This document shows positions 1-7,389 of a stretch of DNA of 14,731 nucleotides, piece after piece. This DNA comes from an uncultured bacterium. Its GTDB lineage: Bacteria; Patescibacteriota; Minisyncoccia; Phycocordibacterales; UBA9973. Location of the stretch: assembly GCA_903895055.1 (NCBI GenBank), contig CAITSL010000025.1:1-14731 (forward strand), in the 5' to 3' direction. Below the pieces are notes generated by a model that had not been told where the DNA came from, ran no database searches, and saw only the letters and a list, made by a program, of their open reading frames with translations. Numbering within the stretch: the stretch's first letter is position 1; every line of letters begins with the position of its first letter. The position numbers and the translations under genes are program-made.

Positions 1-18
1 ATAATAATATAAATATTT
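1..18 (+). promoter_or_regulatory. Putative -10 element of murA, leaderless type
   Basis: TAATAT at 5-10 resembles a sigma-70 -10 box and ends 8 nt before the murA ATG at 19, so transcription would start at or within a few bases of the start codon. No Shine-Dalgarno motif is present. The -35 region lies outside the window, so this rests on the -10 alone and on the same arrangement at several other genes here. Confidence 0.4.
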
Positions 19-1524
19 ATGAGCGTGCAACAAAAACAAATCGGAGAATTTATTAAAGATTTACGAGAGCAGAGGGGTATGACGCAAGATGATTTTGCCA
101 AAGCATTGGCTACTTCTCAGAGCGCCGTCGCTCGGATGGAAAAAGGCGAGCAGAATTTTTCGACTGAAATTCTATCAAAAATAAGTACTGTTTTAAACCA
201 TAAGCTTGTTTGCATAAGTGATTCAATTGATTTCCAAGTGAATGGTGGAAAAAAGTTAAGTGGCACTATTAAGACAAATTTTTCCAAAAACGGTTCCGTC
301 GGGCTCCTGTGCGCTTCCCTCCTCAATCGAGGGACAACTACTTTGCACGGCATTGCCCGAATCGAAGAAGTAAATCGCGTGATTGAAATATTGGAGAGTA
401 TTGGTGTCTCTGTAAAATGGCTTGACCAAAATACAGTACTCATTACTCCACCCAAAGTATTTAAATTAGAAAATATCAATGTGGAGTCCGCAGTTAAAAC
501 TCGTTCTATTGTGATGCTAATCGGTCCACTCATTCACGCTCTTTCTCCTTTTTCTTTACCCCATGCCGAAGGATGCAAATTGGGCAGGCGTACTATTGCC
601 GCACATACTTATGCGCTGGAAGAGCTTGGAATAAAAATAAAAACTGGCTCACAAAATTATGAAATAAGCGCACAAAAATTACATCCTGATGAGATTGTAA
701 TGTATGAATCCGGAGACACCGCTTGCGAAAATGTCTTGACTGCCTCGGCTCTTATCCCAGGCGAAACCACCATAACATTTGCCAGCGCAAACTACATGGT
801 GCAAGAAATTTGTTTCTTTCTTGAGGCCTTGGGAGTCAAAATAGACGGCATCGGCACTTCTACTTTGACCGTTCATGGAATCAAGGAAATAAATAAATCA
901 ATTGAATATTGGAACAGTGAAGACCCAATAGAATCAATGATGTTTATTTCAGCTTGTATTGTCACAGATTCCAAACTCACTATCACTAGGTGTCCTATCG
1001 ATTTCCTGTCTCTCGAACTTGAAAAATTAAAAAGGATGAATTTGAAATATAAAATCTTAAAAAGATATTTTTCGTACAATGGTCGTACTAAACTCTCAGA
1101 TATTGAAATTTTTCCGAGCAAATTGAAAGCGCTGGCTGATAAAATTCACTCTAATCCATATCCGGGAATCAATATCGACAATTTGCCCTTTTTCGTGCCG
1201 ATCGCGATACGTGCTCAAGGTCAAACGATGATTCATGATTGGGTTTATGAAAATCGAGCAATCTATTTCACTGAATTGAATCGCCTCGGAGCAGATATTA
1301 CTCTGGCCGACCCGCATCGAGTGTATATCCAAGGTGGCACCCCTTTAAAACCTGCTCAGGTCGTCTGCCCGCCAGCGCTACGTCCATCTATGGTAATCCT
1401 CATTTCTATGCTGGGCGCTCCGGGAACCTCAATTTTACGCAATGTATATATGATCAATCGCGGTTATGAAGAAATAGCCGAACGCCTGAATTCCATTGGT
1501 GCGGATATTAAAATTTTAAAGTAA
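19..1524 (+). CDS. murA: XRE-type HTH fused to UDP-GlcNAc 1-carboxyvinyltransferase (MurA)
   Basis: MurA transfers enolpyruvate from PEP to UDP-GlcNAc, the first committed cytoplasmic step of peptidoglycan synthesis. Residues about 7-62 form an XRE/Cro-type helix-turn-helix (MTQDDFAKALATSQSAVARM, starting at 21). The EPSP/MurA fold runs from about 70 to 501. Expected MurA active-site residues are visible: Lys90-Asn91 (FSKNG), Arg162 (KTRS), the PEP-binding Cys186 in EGCKLGRR, Asp387 in PYPGINID, and Arg481 in NRGYEE. The protein has 501 aa against about 420 for standalone MurA; the excess is the HTH. The fusion is one uninterrupted frame. With catalytic residues kept it is probably an active enzyme; whether the HTH binds DNA is unknown. 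The cysteine implies the usual fosfomycin-sensitive type. miaA follows after 1 nt. Confidence 0.9.
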   Translation: MSVQQKQIGEFIKDLREQRGMTQDDFAKALATSQSAVARMEKGEQNFSTEILSKISTVLNHKLVCISDSIDFQVNGGKKLSGTIKTNFSKNGSVGLLCASLLNRGTTTLHGIARIEEVNRVIEILESIGVSVKWLDQNTVLITPPKVFKLENINVESAVKTRSIVMLIGPLIHALSPFSLPHAEGCKLGRRTIAAHTYALEELGIKIKTGSQNYEISAQKLHPDEIVMYESGDTACENVLTASALIPGETTITFASANYMVQEICFFLEALGVKIDGIGTSTLTVHGIKEINKSIEYWNSEDPIESMMFISACIVTDSKLTITRCPIDFLSLELEKLKRMNLKYKILKRYFSYNGRTKLSDIEIFPSKLKALADKIHSNPYPGINIDNLPFFVPIAIRAQGQTMIHDWVYENRAIYFTELNRLGADITLADPHRVYIQGGTPLKPAQVVCPPALRPSMVILISMLGAPGTSILRNVYMINRGYEEIAERLNSIGADIKILK

Positions 1525-1525
1525 A

Positions 1526-2416
1526 ATGCGAAAGCGAAAAATTATTGTCATACTGGGTCAAACAGCCACCGGTAAAAGCGATTTGGCCGTTAAGGTGGCT
1601 AGGGAGCTTGCGGTGAGCGGAGTCGAATCCGAAATTATTTCGGCTGATTCAAGACAGGTTTATAAAGGACTTGATATTGGGACCGGCAAGATTAGTAAAA
1701 AAGAAATGCATGGCATACCACATCATTTGATTGATGTTGCTAACCCAAGATATAAATTTACTGTTGTAGAATATAAAAAACTAGCCGAAGAAAAAATAAA
1801 GGAAATAATTGCGCGAGGTAATATTCCAATCCTTTGCGGAGGCACTGGTTTTTATATTGACGCTATCACTAAAGGAATAATTTTCCCGGAAGTTCCGCCA
1901 AATATAAAACTCAGAAAATTATTAGAAAAGAAATCCACCCCAGAACTTTTTAAAATTCTAAAAAAATTGGATAGCAAACGCGCAAAAAATATCAGAGAAA
2001 AAAATGAACAAAATAATAAAGTAAGATTAATTCGAGCGATTGAGATAGCAAAGACTCTCGGTAGAGTACCAAAAATTATCAAGGGTAGCCCTCGATATAA
2101 ATTTATTAAAATTGGTCTATATCTCCCCGTTCCAATTTTAAGGAAAAAAGTCGAAAAAAGAGTTGCGAAAATGTTTCAGTCTGGTTTACTCAACGAGATA
2201 AAAACCTTGAAAAATAAAGGGATTTCGGACAAAAGATTAAAAGAATTCGGTTTTGAATACAATAATCCGACCAAGGAAAAAGTGATTTCTGAAACTATTA
2301 AATATGCCAAACGGCAAATGACCTGGTTTAAACGCGACAAAGAAATTATTTGGCTTGACGCGTCAAAAAAGAATCTAGAGAAAAAAGTTTTAAGTCTAAT
2401 TAAGAAAGATTTTTAG
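1526..2416 (+). CDS. miaA: tRNA dimethylallyltransferase MiaA
   Basis: MiaA adds a dimethylallyl group from DMAPP to N6 of A37 in tRNAs reading UNN codons. The 296-aa protein shows the P-loop GQTATGKS (11-18), the substrate motif ADSRQVYKGLDIGTGK (40-55), GIPHHLIDV (63-71), GGTGFYID (105-112) and the C-terminal block YAKRQMTWFKRDKEI (260-274). The stretch between FGFEY (241-245) and ISETI (254-258) looks shorter than in typical homologues from memory, so a small deletion is possible. The ATG lies 1 nt after the murA stop with no Shine-Dalgarno, implying translation coupled to murA. The 3' end overlaps the convergent purC by 17 nt. The tRNA-Trp in this window, with A36-A37-A38, would be a natural substrate. 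Confidence 0.93.
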   Translation: MRKRKIIVILGQTATGKSDLAVKVARELAVSGVESEIISADSRQVYKGLDIGTGKISKKEMHGIPHHLIDVANPRYKFTVVEYKKLAEEKIKEIIARGNIPILCGGTGFYIDAITKGIIFPEVPPNIKLRKLLEKKSTPELFKILKKLDSKRAKNIREKNEQNNKVRLIRAIEIAKTLGRVPKIIKGSPRYKFIKIGLYLPVPILRKKVEKRVAKMFQSGLLNEIKTLKNKGISDKRLKEFGFEYNNPTKEKVISETIKYAKRQMTWFKRDKEIIWLDASKKNLEKKVLSLIKKDF

Positions 2417-3356
2417 TTACCCTCTCAAGAGGCGTCTGACTGAAGTCATGTTCAAAGGCTTTGCCAGTAATCGTTTCATATATTTCAATATATCGACGCG
2501 CCAGTTCTGCTACAAGATCAGCCGGAGCTTCCGGTAATATTTTATCTTTATACGGATCACAGTGATCTCTAAACCAAATCCGCAAAAATTCTTTGTCAAA
2601 ATATTCTGGCTCCTCTCCTTTTTCAAATCTTTCTTCATAACTACCCGCTTTCCAATATCGGGATGAATCCGGAGTATGAATCTCGTCGATCAACATAAGC
2701 CTGCCTTCTTCATCTATTCCAAATTCATACTTGGTATCAACCAAAATAAGTCCGTGTTTTAAGGCTATTTCTTGTCCCCTTTTGAATAATGTTTTAGCAA
2801 CTCTTTCCACCTCCTCAATCATATCTTTTTTCATTAATCCTTCTTGCACTATTTCATCCGGAGAAAGAGCTCGATCGTGTTCTTCAAATTTTGTAGTTGG
2901 AGTAAAAAGTGGCTCAATCAACTTTTGGTTTTTCTTCAAGCTTTCCGGTAAAATAAAATTTCCAAAATCTCTTTTACCATCTTTATTGTAATGAGTCCAA
3001 AGCGAAGTACCCGTGACCCCAGTGATGTATCCGCGAATCACTGCTTCAACCGGTAAAGGTTTGCATTTTTTCGCTACGAGCACAGCAGGATCAGGAGAAG
3101 AGATGACGTGATTTGGAATAATGTCTTTGGTATTTTCAAACCAAAATAAACTGATTTGATTTAAAATTTCTCCCTTGAAGGGCACGTGAGCGATGACTCT
3201 ATCAAAAGACGAATGCCGGTCAGTCGAAATAAGGGTTATTTTATCGGGTGCAATATATACGTCTCGCACTTTGCCCACCTTTCTTTCTCCGAGATTTTTA
3301 AAATCAGTTTCTTCTAAAACATCATTGATATGCTCTTTTATTTTTTCTATGGTCAT
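2400..3356 (-). CDS. purC: Phosphoribosylaminoimidazole-succinocarboxamide synthase (SAICAR synthetase)
   Basis: PurC condenses CAIR with aspartate using ATP to make SAICAR. Diagnostic segments are the N-terminal KVGKVRDVY (26-34), STDRHSSFD (44-52), EAVIRGYITG (104-113), LVDTKYEFG (205-213) and the family signature LIDEIHTPDSSRYW (222-235). At 318 aa it belongs to the longer, yeast-like class (about 300 aa) rather than the about 240-aa E. coli type. It is the last gene of the purine cluster and lies 116 nt beyond purM, so it may have its own promoter. Its 3' end overlaps miaA by 17 nt on the opposite strand, with no clear intrinsic terminator. The start gives a normal N-terminus and has a TATAAA box 10 nt upstream. 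Confidence 0.95.
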   Translation of the reverse strand: MTIEKIKEHINDVLEETDFKNLGERKVGKVRDVYIAPDKITLISTDRHSSFDRVIAHVPFKGEILNQISLFWFENTKDIIPNHVISSPDPAVLVAKKCKPLPVEAVIRGYITGVTGTSLWTHYNKDGKRDFGNFILPESLKKNQKLIEPLFTPTTKFEEHDRALSPDEIVQEGLMKKDMIEEVERVAKTLFKRGQEIALKHGLILVDTKYEFGIDEEGRLMLIDEIHTPDSSRYWKAGSYEERFEKGEEPEYFDKEFLRIWFRDHCDPYKDKILPEAPADLVAELARRYIEIYETITGKAFEHDFSQTPLERVTKNLS

Positions 3357-3472
3357 CCGCCTAAATTTTATACTAATCTTACTTATTTTCTAAAAATGAA
3401 TATGACTGATATAAAATATATTAATTTATAATGTTTGTTTGTTAAAAAATTTTGGTGGATTAATACTTATAA
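3357..3472 (-). promoter_or_regulatory. purM-purC intergenic region with possible purC promoter
   Basis: This 116-nt gap is very AT-rich. On the minus strand TATAAA (3372-3367) lies 10 nt before the purC ATG, matching the short-leader style of other genes here, but the -35 region is poor. I see no strong hairpin, purine-riboswitch core or Shine-Dalgarno. purC may therefore be transcribed from here, by readthrough from purM, or both. Confidence 0.35.
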
Positions 3473-4603
3473 TTATTCTCCCGGCGGGGTAAGAATTATA
3501 TTTTCCGGTTCAAAAATTACTTTTCTATCACCTGCTTCAACTATTCCAATATCAGCTAAATCATAGCCAACCTCTTTCCCGATTTTTAATATTTTATCAA
3601 CTTCTGTTTCAGAAACATATAGATAATATCCCACTCCCCAGTTAAAAGTTTTTAGGCAGTCTTCCAGTGGCACATTAAGTTGCTCTCGAAAAAATTTAAA
3701 TAATGGTGGAACAGAAAGCCAAGAATGAATCCGATAAGCAAAGGGCCGTTTATCAAAAGCAATTTTTCCAACCCCGTCTCCGGTCCCTGGTAATATCGCA
3801 TGAATTTTTACTCCAGCATTAAGTAATGCTTCAATTAGTGCTACATATGAGCGGGTAGGAATAAGAGCTTCATCGCCCAGAGTATTGCCACTCGGAAGTT
3901 TAGTTAAAAATTTATCCGGCAGTTCCATCGCTTTTTTAATAACCAAACTAATACCATTGGAATGAATCCCCGATGAGGCTATTCCGATGATATGATCACC
4001 GACACCGAGCTCTCGTCCGGTAATAACATTACTCCCTGGAGCTATTATGCCTGTCACGCAACCTGAAAGTGAAGGCGCAATTTTGACCGGTGGTTCCGGT
4101 TTAATTAAATATTTAAGTGTGGCAGATTCACCAGCAGGGAGAGCCATCCCAACTTCTTCGCAAATTTTATAAAAACTTTCGGCCAACGCTTTATTGCGTT
4201 TTTCGTCGGCAAACCAGGAACTGTCACCCACTTCTATCTGATCAGTAAAAACCACCGGCATCGCCCCTTGGGCCAGCACATCATTTACCACCATAAGTGC
4301 TGTATCAATGCCAATGCCTTCGTAATATGTGCGCCCAGTGCCAGCATTTTGATACATCCATTCGGCAATCCAATTTTTATTTCCCAAATCTTCTTGAGTC
4401 TGACAAAATATGTGCTGTTCGTTCCCGCGATATTCATAAACTGCCCCGTGACTATGTAAGACATCTTGGTTGATAAAAACTTCGCGTTTATTTGGGAATT
4501 TAAGGGTTCGTTTTCCGGTAGCAATCATCGCCTGTTTGAAGGGCTCCATGATCGTATAATCCACTCCCGCTTTGGCATACTCACTTTTGGGTTTTGAATT
4601 CAT
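3473..4603 (-). CDS. purM: Phosphoribosylformylglycinamidine cyclo-ligase (AIR synthetase)
   Basis: PurM closes the imidazole ring, converting FGAM and ATP to AIR. The 376-aa protein has the PurM/AIRS fold signatures: GIGIDTALMVVNDVLAQGA (96-114), the substrate-loop region LPAGESATLKYL (155-166), and IGIASSGIHSNGISL (207-221). The usual HITGGG-type motif is replaced by a variant, LPGTGDGVGK. The C-terminal segment (TFNWGVGYYLYV) matches a longer PurM variant rather than the about 345-aa E. coli type. It starts 3 nt after the purE stop without a Shine-Dalgarno, so translation is probably coupled to purE. It provides the AIR used by the purE-encoded step. Confidence 0.92.
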   Translation of the reverse strand: MNSKPKSEYAKAGVDYTIMEPFKQAMIATGKRTLKFPNKREVFINQDVLHSHGAVYEYRGNEQHIFCQTQEDLGNKNWIAEWMYQNAGTGRTYYEGIGIDTALMVVNDVLAQGAMPVVFTDQIEVGDSSWFADEKRNKALAESFYKICEEVGMALPAGESATLKYLIKPEPPVKIAPSLSGCVTGIIAPGSNVITGRELGVGDHIIGIASSGIHSNGISLVIKKAMELPDKFLTKLPSGNTLGDEALIPTRSYVALIEALLNAGVKIHAILPGTGDGVGKIAFDKRPFAYRIHSWLSVPPLFKFFREQLNVPLEDCLKTFNWGVGYYLYVSETEVDKILKIGKEVGYDLADIGIVEAGDRKVIFEPENIILTPPGE

Positions 4604-4606
4604 AAA

Positions 4607-5125
4607 TTATTTTTCTAAATATTTCTTATATCCGATTTTTGATAATTTTTCTCCTTTAGCTTTTACTTCCACTGCCAATTTTTGTTTATAGGCAATCAAC
4701 TTTTTTTCTAAATTTTTATCGGACAGGGCAAGAATTTGCACCGCCAGCAAGCCGGCATTCTTGACAGAATTTATGCCAACTGTGGCTACAGGGATTCCTG
4801 GAGGCATGCTGACAGTTGAAAGGAGCGAATCCAGCCCGTCTAGAGTTTTATTTTTAATCGGCACGCCAATCACCGGCAAAGTAGTAAAAGACGCTATAAC
4901 CCCAGCCAAATGAGCTGAACCTCCTGCTCCTGCGATAATGACCTTTAGGCCTCGCTTTAGGGCATTTACGGCGTATTTGTGGACTAAAAGAGGTGTCCGA
5001 TGGGCTGAAGCGACAGTCATTTCATAGGCAATGCCAAACTCTTCTAAGATTTTCGCTGATCCGGACATAACTTCCAAATCCGAATCTGAACCCATCATGA
5101 TTTCTACTTTTACATCTTTTTTCAT
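4607..5125 (-). CDS. purE: N5-carboxyaminoimidazole ribonucleotide mutase, class I PurE
   Basis: Class I PurE isomerises N5-CAIR to CAIR. The 172-aa protein matches the usual length of about 165 and has MGSDSDLEVM (11-20), SAHRTP (40-45), GAGGSAHLAG (66-75) and a late block GLDSLLSTVSMPPGIPVATV (97-116) that fits class I rather than the direct AIR carboxylases of class II. Class I normally depends on PurK for N5-CAIR, and no purK is present in this window. The gene starts 26 nt after the U-tract of an intrinsic terminator, which separates it from purD. A TGATAAAAT extended -10-like element ends 6 nt before its ATG, so it probably begins its own purE-purM-purC transcription unit. Confidence 0.94.
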   Translation of the reverse strand: MKKDVKVEIMMGSDSDLEVMSGSAKILEEFGIAYEMTVASAHRTPLLVHKYAVNALKRGLKVIIAGAGGSAHLAGVIASFTTLPVIGVPIKNKTLDGLDSLLSTVSMPPGIPVATVGINSVKNAGLLAVQILALSDKNLEKKLIAYKQKLAVEVKAKGEKLSKIGYKKYLEK

Positions 5126-5131
5126 AAGATT

Positions 5132-5140
5132 ATTTTATCA
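5132..5140 (-). promoter_or_regulatory. Putative extended -10 element of purE
   Basis: On the minus strand TGATAAAAT (5140-5132) reads as an extended -10 (TG-n-TAAAAT), ending 6 nt before the purE ATG. The matching -35 position falls in the U-tract of the preceding terminator and is not a good hexamer. It would give a leaderless purE transcript. The call rests on spacing and on similarity to other genes in the window. Confidence 0.35.
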
Positions 5141-5150
5141 TTTTTAATTA

Positions 5151-5184
5151 AATAAAAAAAGCCCCGGAACACAATGTGCCGGGG
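5151..5184 (-). terminator. Intrinsic terminator between the 59-aa ORF and purE
   Basis: Read on the minus strand, CCCCGG (5184-5179) pairs with CCGGGG (5167-5162), and an inner GTG-type stem (CAC 5170-5172 with GTG 5176-5178) closes a 3-nt loop with a 2-nt AA bulge. A run of seven U follows (5160-5154). This is the strongest rho-independent terminator in the window. It lies 24 nt after the stop of the 59-aa ORF and directly before purE, so it ends the upstream unit unless there is readthrough. Confidence 0.85.
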
Positions 5185-5208
5185 ACACGTTTTAAAAGAT
5201 CAATAATA

Positions 5209-5388
5209 TTAAAGATCTTCATACAGAGACACATCATAAACATCAGTTGTTATTGCTGTTGTTTCGGATGGATTACCAACATCCCTTTGTCCAAGACTTT
5301 CAAGGAGAAGCCTGTATTCTTCATCAGACATTATTGGTGGCCCACAAGCCCTGAGAGAATTACTGTTCGACCCAAGAAGATTGCTCAT
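5209..5388 (-). CDS. Small 59-aa ORF of unknown function between purD and purE
   Basis: An open frame starts MSNLLGSNSNSLRACGPP and ends VYDVSLYEDL. I do not recognise it. It is polar and acidic in its second half, has one cysteine (residue 15), no membrane segment and no signal peptide. It lies in the 327-nt gap between purD and purE, ends 24 nt before a strong intrinsic terminator, and has a plausible promoter 40-68 nt upstream. No Shine-Dalgarno is adjacent to its ATG. Use of CTC, CTG, GGG and AGG looks less AT-driven than in the neighbouring genes. It could be a real small protein, a leader peptide, or an ORF by chance within a short terminated RNA. The placement between promoter-like and terminator elements favours a transcribed unit; its translation is unproven. 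Confidence 0.5.
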   Translation of the reverse strand: MSNLLGSNSNSLRACGPPIMSDEEYRLLLESLGQRDVGNPSETTAITTDVYDVSLYEDL

Positions 5389-5428
5389 AATATGTTGTTT
5401 TTAAAAGTTTCTTTGTGCGTTCCTTAAT

Positions 5429-5456
5429 AGAGTACCAAACTTAAATAAAAAATCAA
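5429..5456 (-). promoter_or_regulatory. Possible promoter of the 59-aa ORF
   Basis: On the minus strand TTGATT (5456-5451), a 16-nt spacer and TACTCT (5434-5429) resemble a -35/-10 pair. The -35 overlaps the purD stop codon. Transcription would begin near 5422 and give a leader of about 34 nt. The -10 is a weak match, so confidence is limited. Confidence 0.3.
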
Positions 5457-6745
5457 CGGAAAGGTGTTGAAAGTGCTTTCTTACCAATATCTCTACGATA
5501 TTGCATTCCTTCAAAGGAAATTTTAGAAACTGCTTCGTAAGCAGCCGCCAACGCCTCTTCTAAACTATTTCCAGTGGCACTTACTCCCAAAACTCTCCCG
5601 CCGTTGGTCATTAAATTATTTTCTTCGTCATATTTTGTGCCAGCGTGGAAAATTACAACTTTCCCTTCCTTTTCTTTTTCAATTCCCAAAATAACCTTTC
5701 CTTTTTCGTAACTTCCCGGATAACCGCCCGAGGCAAGCACAATGGTGCAAGCAAATAATTTTTTCCATTTTATTTTTATCTGATCAAGTTTTCCATCAAC
5801 GCAAGCATCCAGAATATCTAGCAAATCAGTATCAAGCAACCTCATATAGGTTTGAGTTTCCGGATCGCCAAAACGCGCATTGTATTCCAAAATTTTTGGA
5901 CCATCTTCGGTTAAGATTAATCCTGGATAGAGAAGCCCTTCAAATAATTTATTTTCTTCATTCATTGAGATTATCGTCGGAACAACAATCGTGCTTTCTA
6001 TCTTTTTTAATAATCCATCTGAAACAAAAGGAAGCGGAGCGATCGTGCCCATCCCACCAGTATTCGGCCCAGTATCATTTTCTCCAATTCGTTTATGATC
6101 TTGGGAAGTTGGAAAAATGGAATAATTTTTGCCGTCTGAAAATGCGTGAATGGATATTTCCGGACCGATTAAAAATTCTTCGATCACCACTTCTCTGCCT
6201 GCTTCCCCTAAAACTTTTTTCACCAAAATATCTTCTAATGCTTTTTGCGCTGTTTCTTTCGTCTCGGCAATAATAACTCCTTTTCCAAGTGCCAGTCCGC
6301 TCGCCTTGATCACAATCGGCAAATTTTGTGTTTCTAAATACGAAAGTGCCTCATTTATTTCAGTAAAAGTTTGAAATTTTGCAGTCGGCAGATTATGCCT
6401 CTGCATAAAGTTTTTAGCGAAAGATTTGGACCATTCGAGCTCTGCGGCCGCTTTTGTTGGCCCCCAAATTCGGAAGTCCGACTTCCGAAATTCATCCACG
6501 ATGCCAAGCGCCAGTGGGTCATCAGGGATTGCCAGCGTCAAATCAATCTGCTCTTTCTTGGCAAATTCAATTAATTTCGGAATATCTGTCGCTTTGATGT
6601 CCACATTCGTCCCAAGACTTTGAGTTCCCCCGTTTCCAGGGGCAAAATAAAGCGCTCCACACCTGGGTGATTGCGCTATCTTCCATCCGATGGCATGTTC
6701 CCGTCCCCCGCTCCCGATTATTAAAATTTGTTGTTTATTTTGCAT
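5453..6745 (-). CDS. purD: Phosphoribosylamine-glycine ligase (GAR synthetase)
   Basis: PurD joins phosphoribosylamine and glycine with ATP to form GAR. The 430-aa protein is full length and shows the N-terminal IGSGGREHAIGWKI (10-23), GPTKAAAELEWSKSFAK (95-111), the ATP-grasp segment VIKASGLALGKGVI (145-158), the glycine-rich PNTGGMGTIAPLPF (227-240) and the signature EYNARFGDPETQ (287-298). It begins 20 nt after the purN stop, with no convincing Shine-Dalgarno. It ends in TGA, supporting the standard use of TGA as stop. It is the last gene of the purL-purD run before the 59-aa ORF and terminator. Confidence 0.96.
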   Translation of the reverse strand: MQNKQQILIIGSGGREHAIGWKIAQSPRCGALYFAPGNGGTQSLGTNVDIKATDIPKLIEFAKKEQIDLTLAIPDDPLALGIVDEFRKSDFRIWGPTKAAAELEWSKSFAKNFMQRHNLPTAKFQTFTEINEALSYLETQNLPIVIKASGLALGKGVIIAETKETAQKALEDILVKKVLGEAGREVVIEEFLIGPEISIHAFSDGKNYSIFPTSQDHKRIGENDTGPNTGGMGTIAPLPFVSDGLLKKIESTIVVPTIISMNEENKLFEGLLYPGLILTEDGPKILEYNARFGDPETQTYMRLLDTDLLDILDACVDGKLDQIKIKWKKLFACTIVLASGGYPGSYEKGKVILGIEKEKEGKVVIFHAGTKYDEENNLMTNGGRVLGVSATGNSLEEALAAAYEAVSKISFEGMQYRRDIGKKALSTPFR

Positions 6746-6765
6746 ATTCTTTTTTTCAGTAAGGA

Positions 6766-7386
6766 CTACTCTTGCTGACTCACTGCTAATTTTTTTAAAA
6801 CTTCCACATATAATTCATTTTCTTTTTTCTTCAGCCTTTCGTATAAAGACGCGACACTGTCTCCTTTTTTGATTGCTTCAAAAGTTCTGCCAAGCACTGG
6901 ACCGAAATCAAAATTCAAAGTTAAAAAATGAATGGAACTTCCGGCATACGTGCAATTCTCTTCCAAAAAATTTTGAATCGCTTTATCGGTCAGCATTCCT
7001 TTATTCCACAGAGCATCCGTTTCATCGGGATTTTTTACACTGGTGTCACTGCTGGCGTCAATTGAATCAGGGATTAGTCCCGGATGTAAATTCAAAATTC
7101 TATTCGGATATGCTAAAATAACTTCATCCAAGATAATTTGTTTCCAGCCGGCTAAGCAAATATAATCGGGATTTAATTTATCTAAAAGAGATTTCAACTC
7201 CTCTTTTTTGGGACAAATTTCTATTTTCAAATTATGCTTTCTTGCCCTTTCCAATCCCAAGCTTTCGGTCTTGTCGGAAATTACCGCGCAAATTTCGGCA
7301 TTTAATTCACCGCTTTCAATCGCATCGATTATCGCTTGGAGATTTGTGCCAGTACCGGCATTGGAAATAAGAATTGCTAATTTCAT
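6766..7386 (-). CDS. purN: Phosphoribosylglycinamide formyltransferase (GAR transformylase, folate-dependent)
   Basis: PurN transfers a formyl group from 10-formyl-THF to GAR, giving FGAR. The 206-aa protein has the nucleotide-binding start LAILISNAGTGTNLQAII (3-20), the catalytic pair Asn99/His101 in ILNLHPGL, and Asp160 in NFDFGPVL, matching the Asn-His-Asp triad of the family. The segment between HPGL and the Asp motif (about residues 103-150, DSIDASSDTSVKNPDETD) is longer and more polar than in E. coli PurN. It starts 3 nt after the purF stop and has no Shine-Dalgarno, so translation is probably coupled. A folate supply is implied. Confidence 0.9.
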   Translation of the reverse strand: MKLAILISNAGTGTNLQAIIDAIESGELNAEICAVISDKTESLGLERARKHNLKIEICPKKEELKSLLDKLNPDYICLAGWKQIILDEVILAYPNRILNLHPGLIPDSIDASSDTSVKNPDETDALWNKGMLTDKAIQNFLEENCTYAGSSIHFLTLNFDFGPVLGRTFEAIKKGDSVASLYERLKKKENELYVEVLKKLAVSQQE

Positions 7387-7389
7387 AAA

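Noticed and set aside
5176..5427. Plus-strand open frame of 83 codons in the purE-purD gap
   Set aside because: It begins inside the terminator stem and runs antisense to the 59-aa ORF; the promoter-like element and the U-tract both point to minus-strand transcription.
6470..6490. Odd palindrome in purD (10-bp arms around one base)
   Set aside because: It encodes EFRKSDFRIWG, which matches normal PurD length and motif spacing, so there is no insertion; probably chance codon symmetry.
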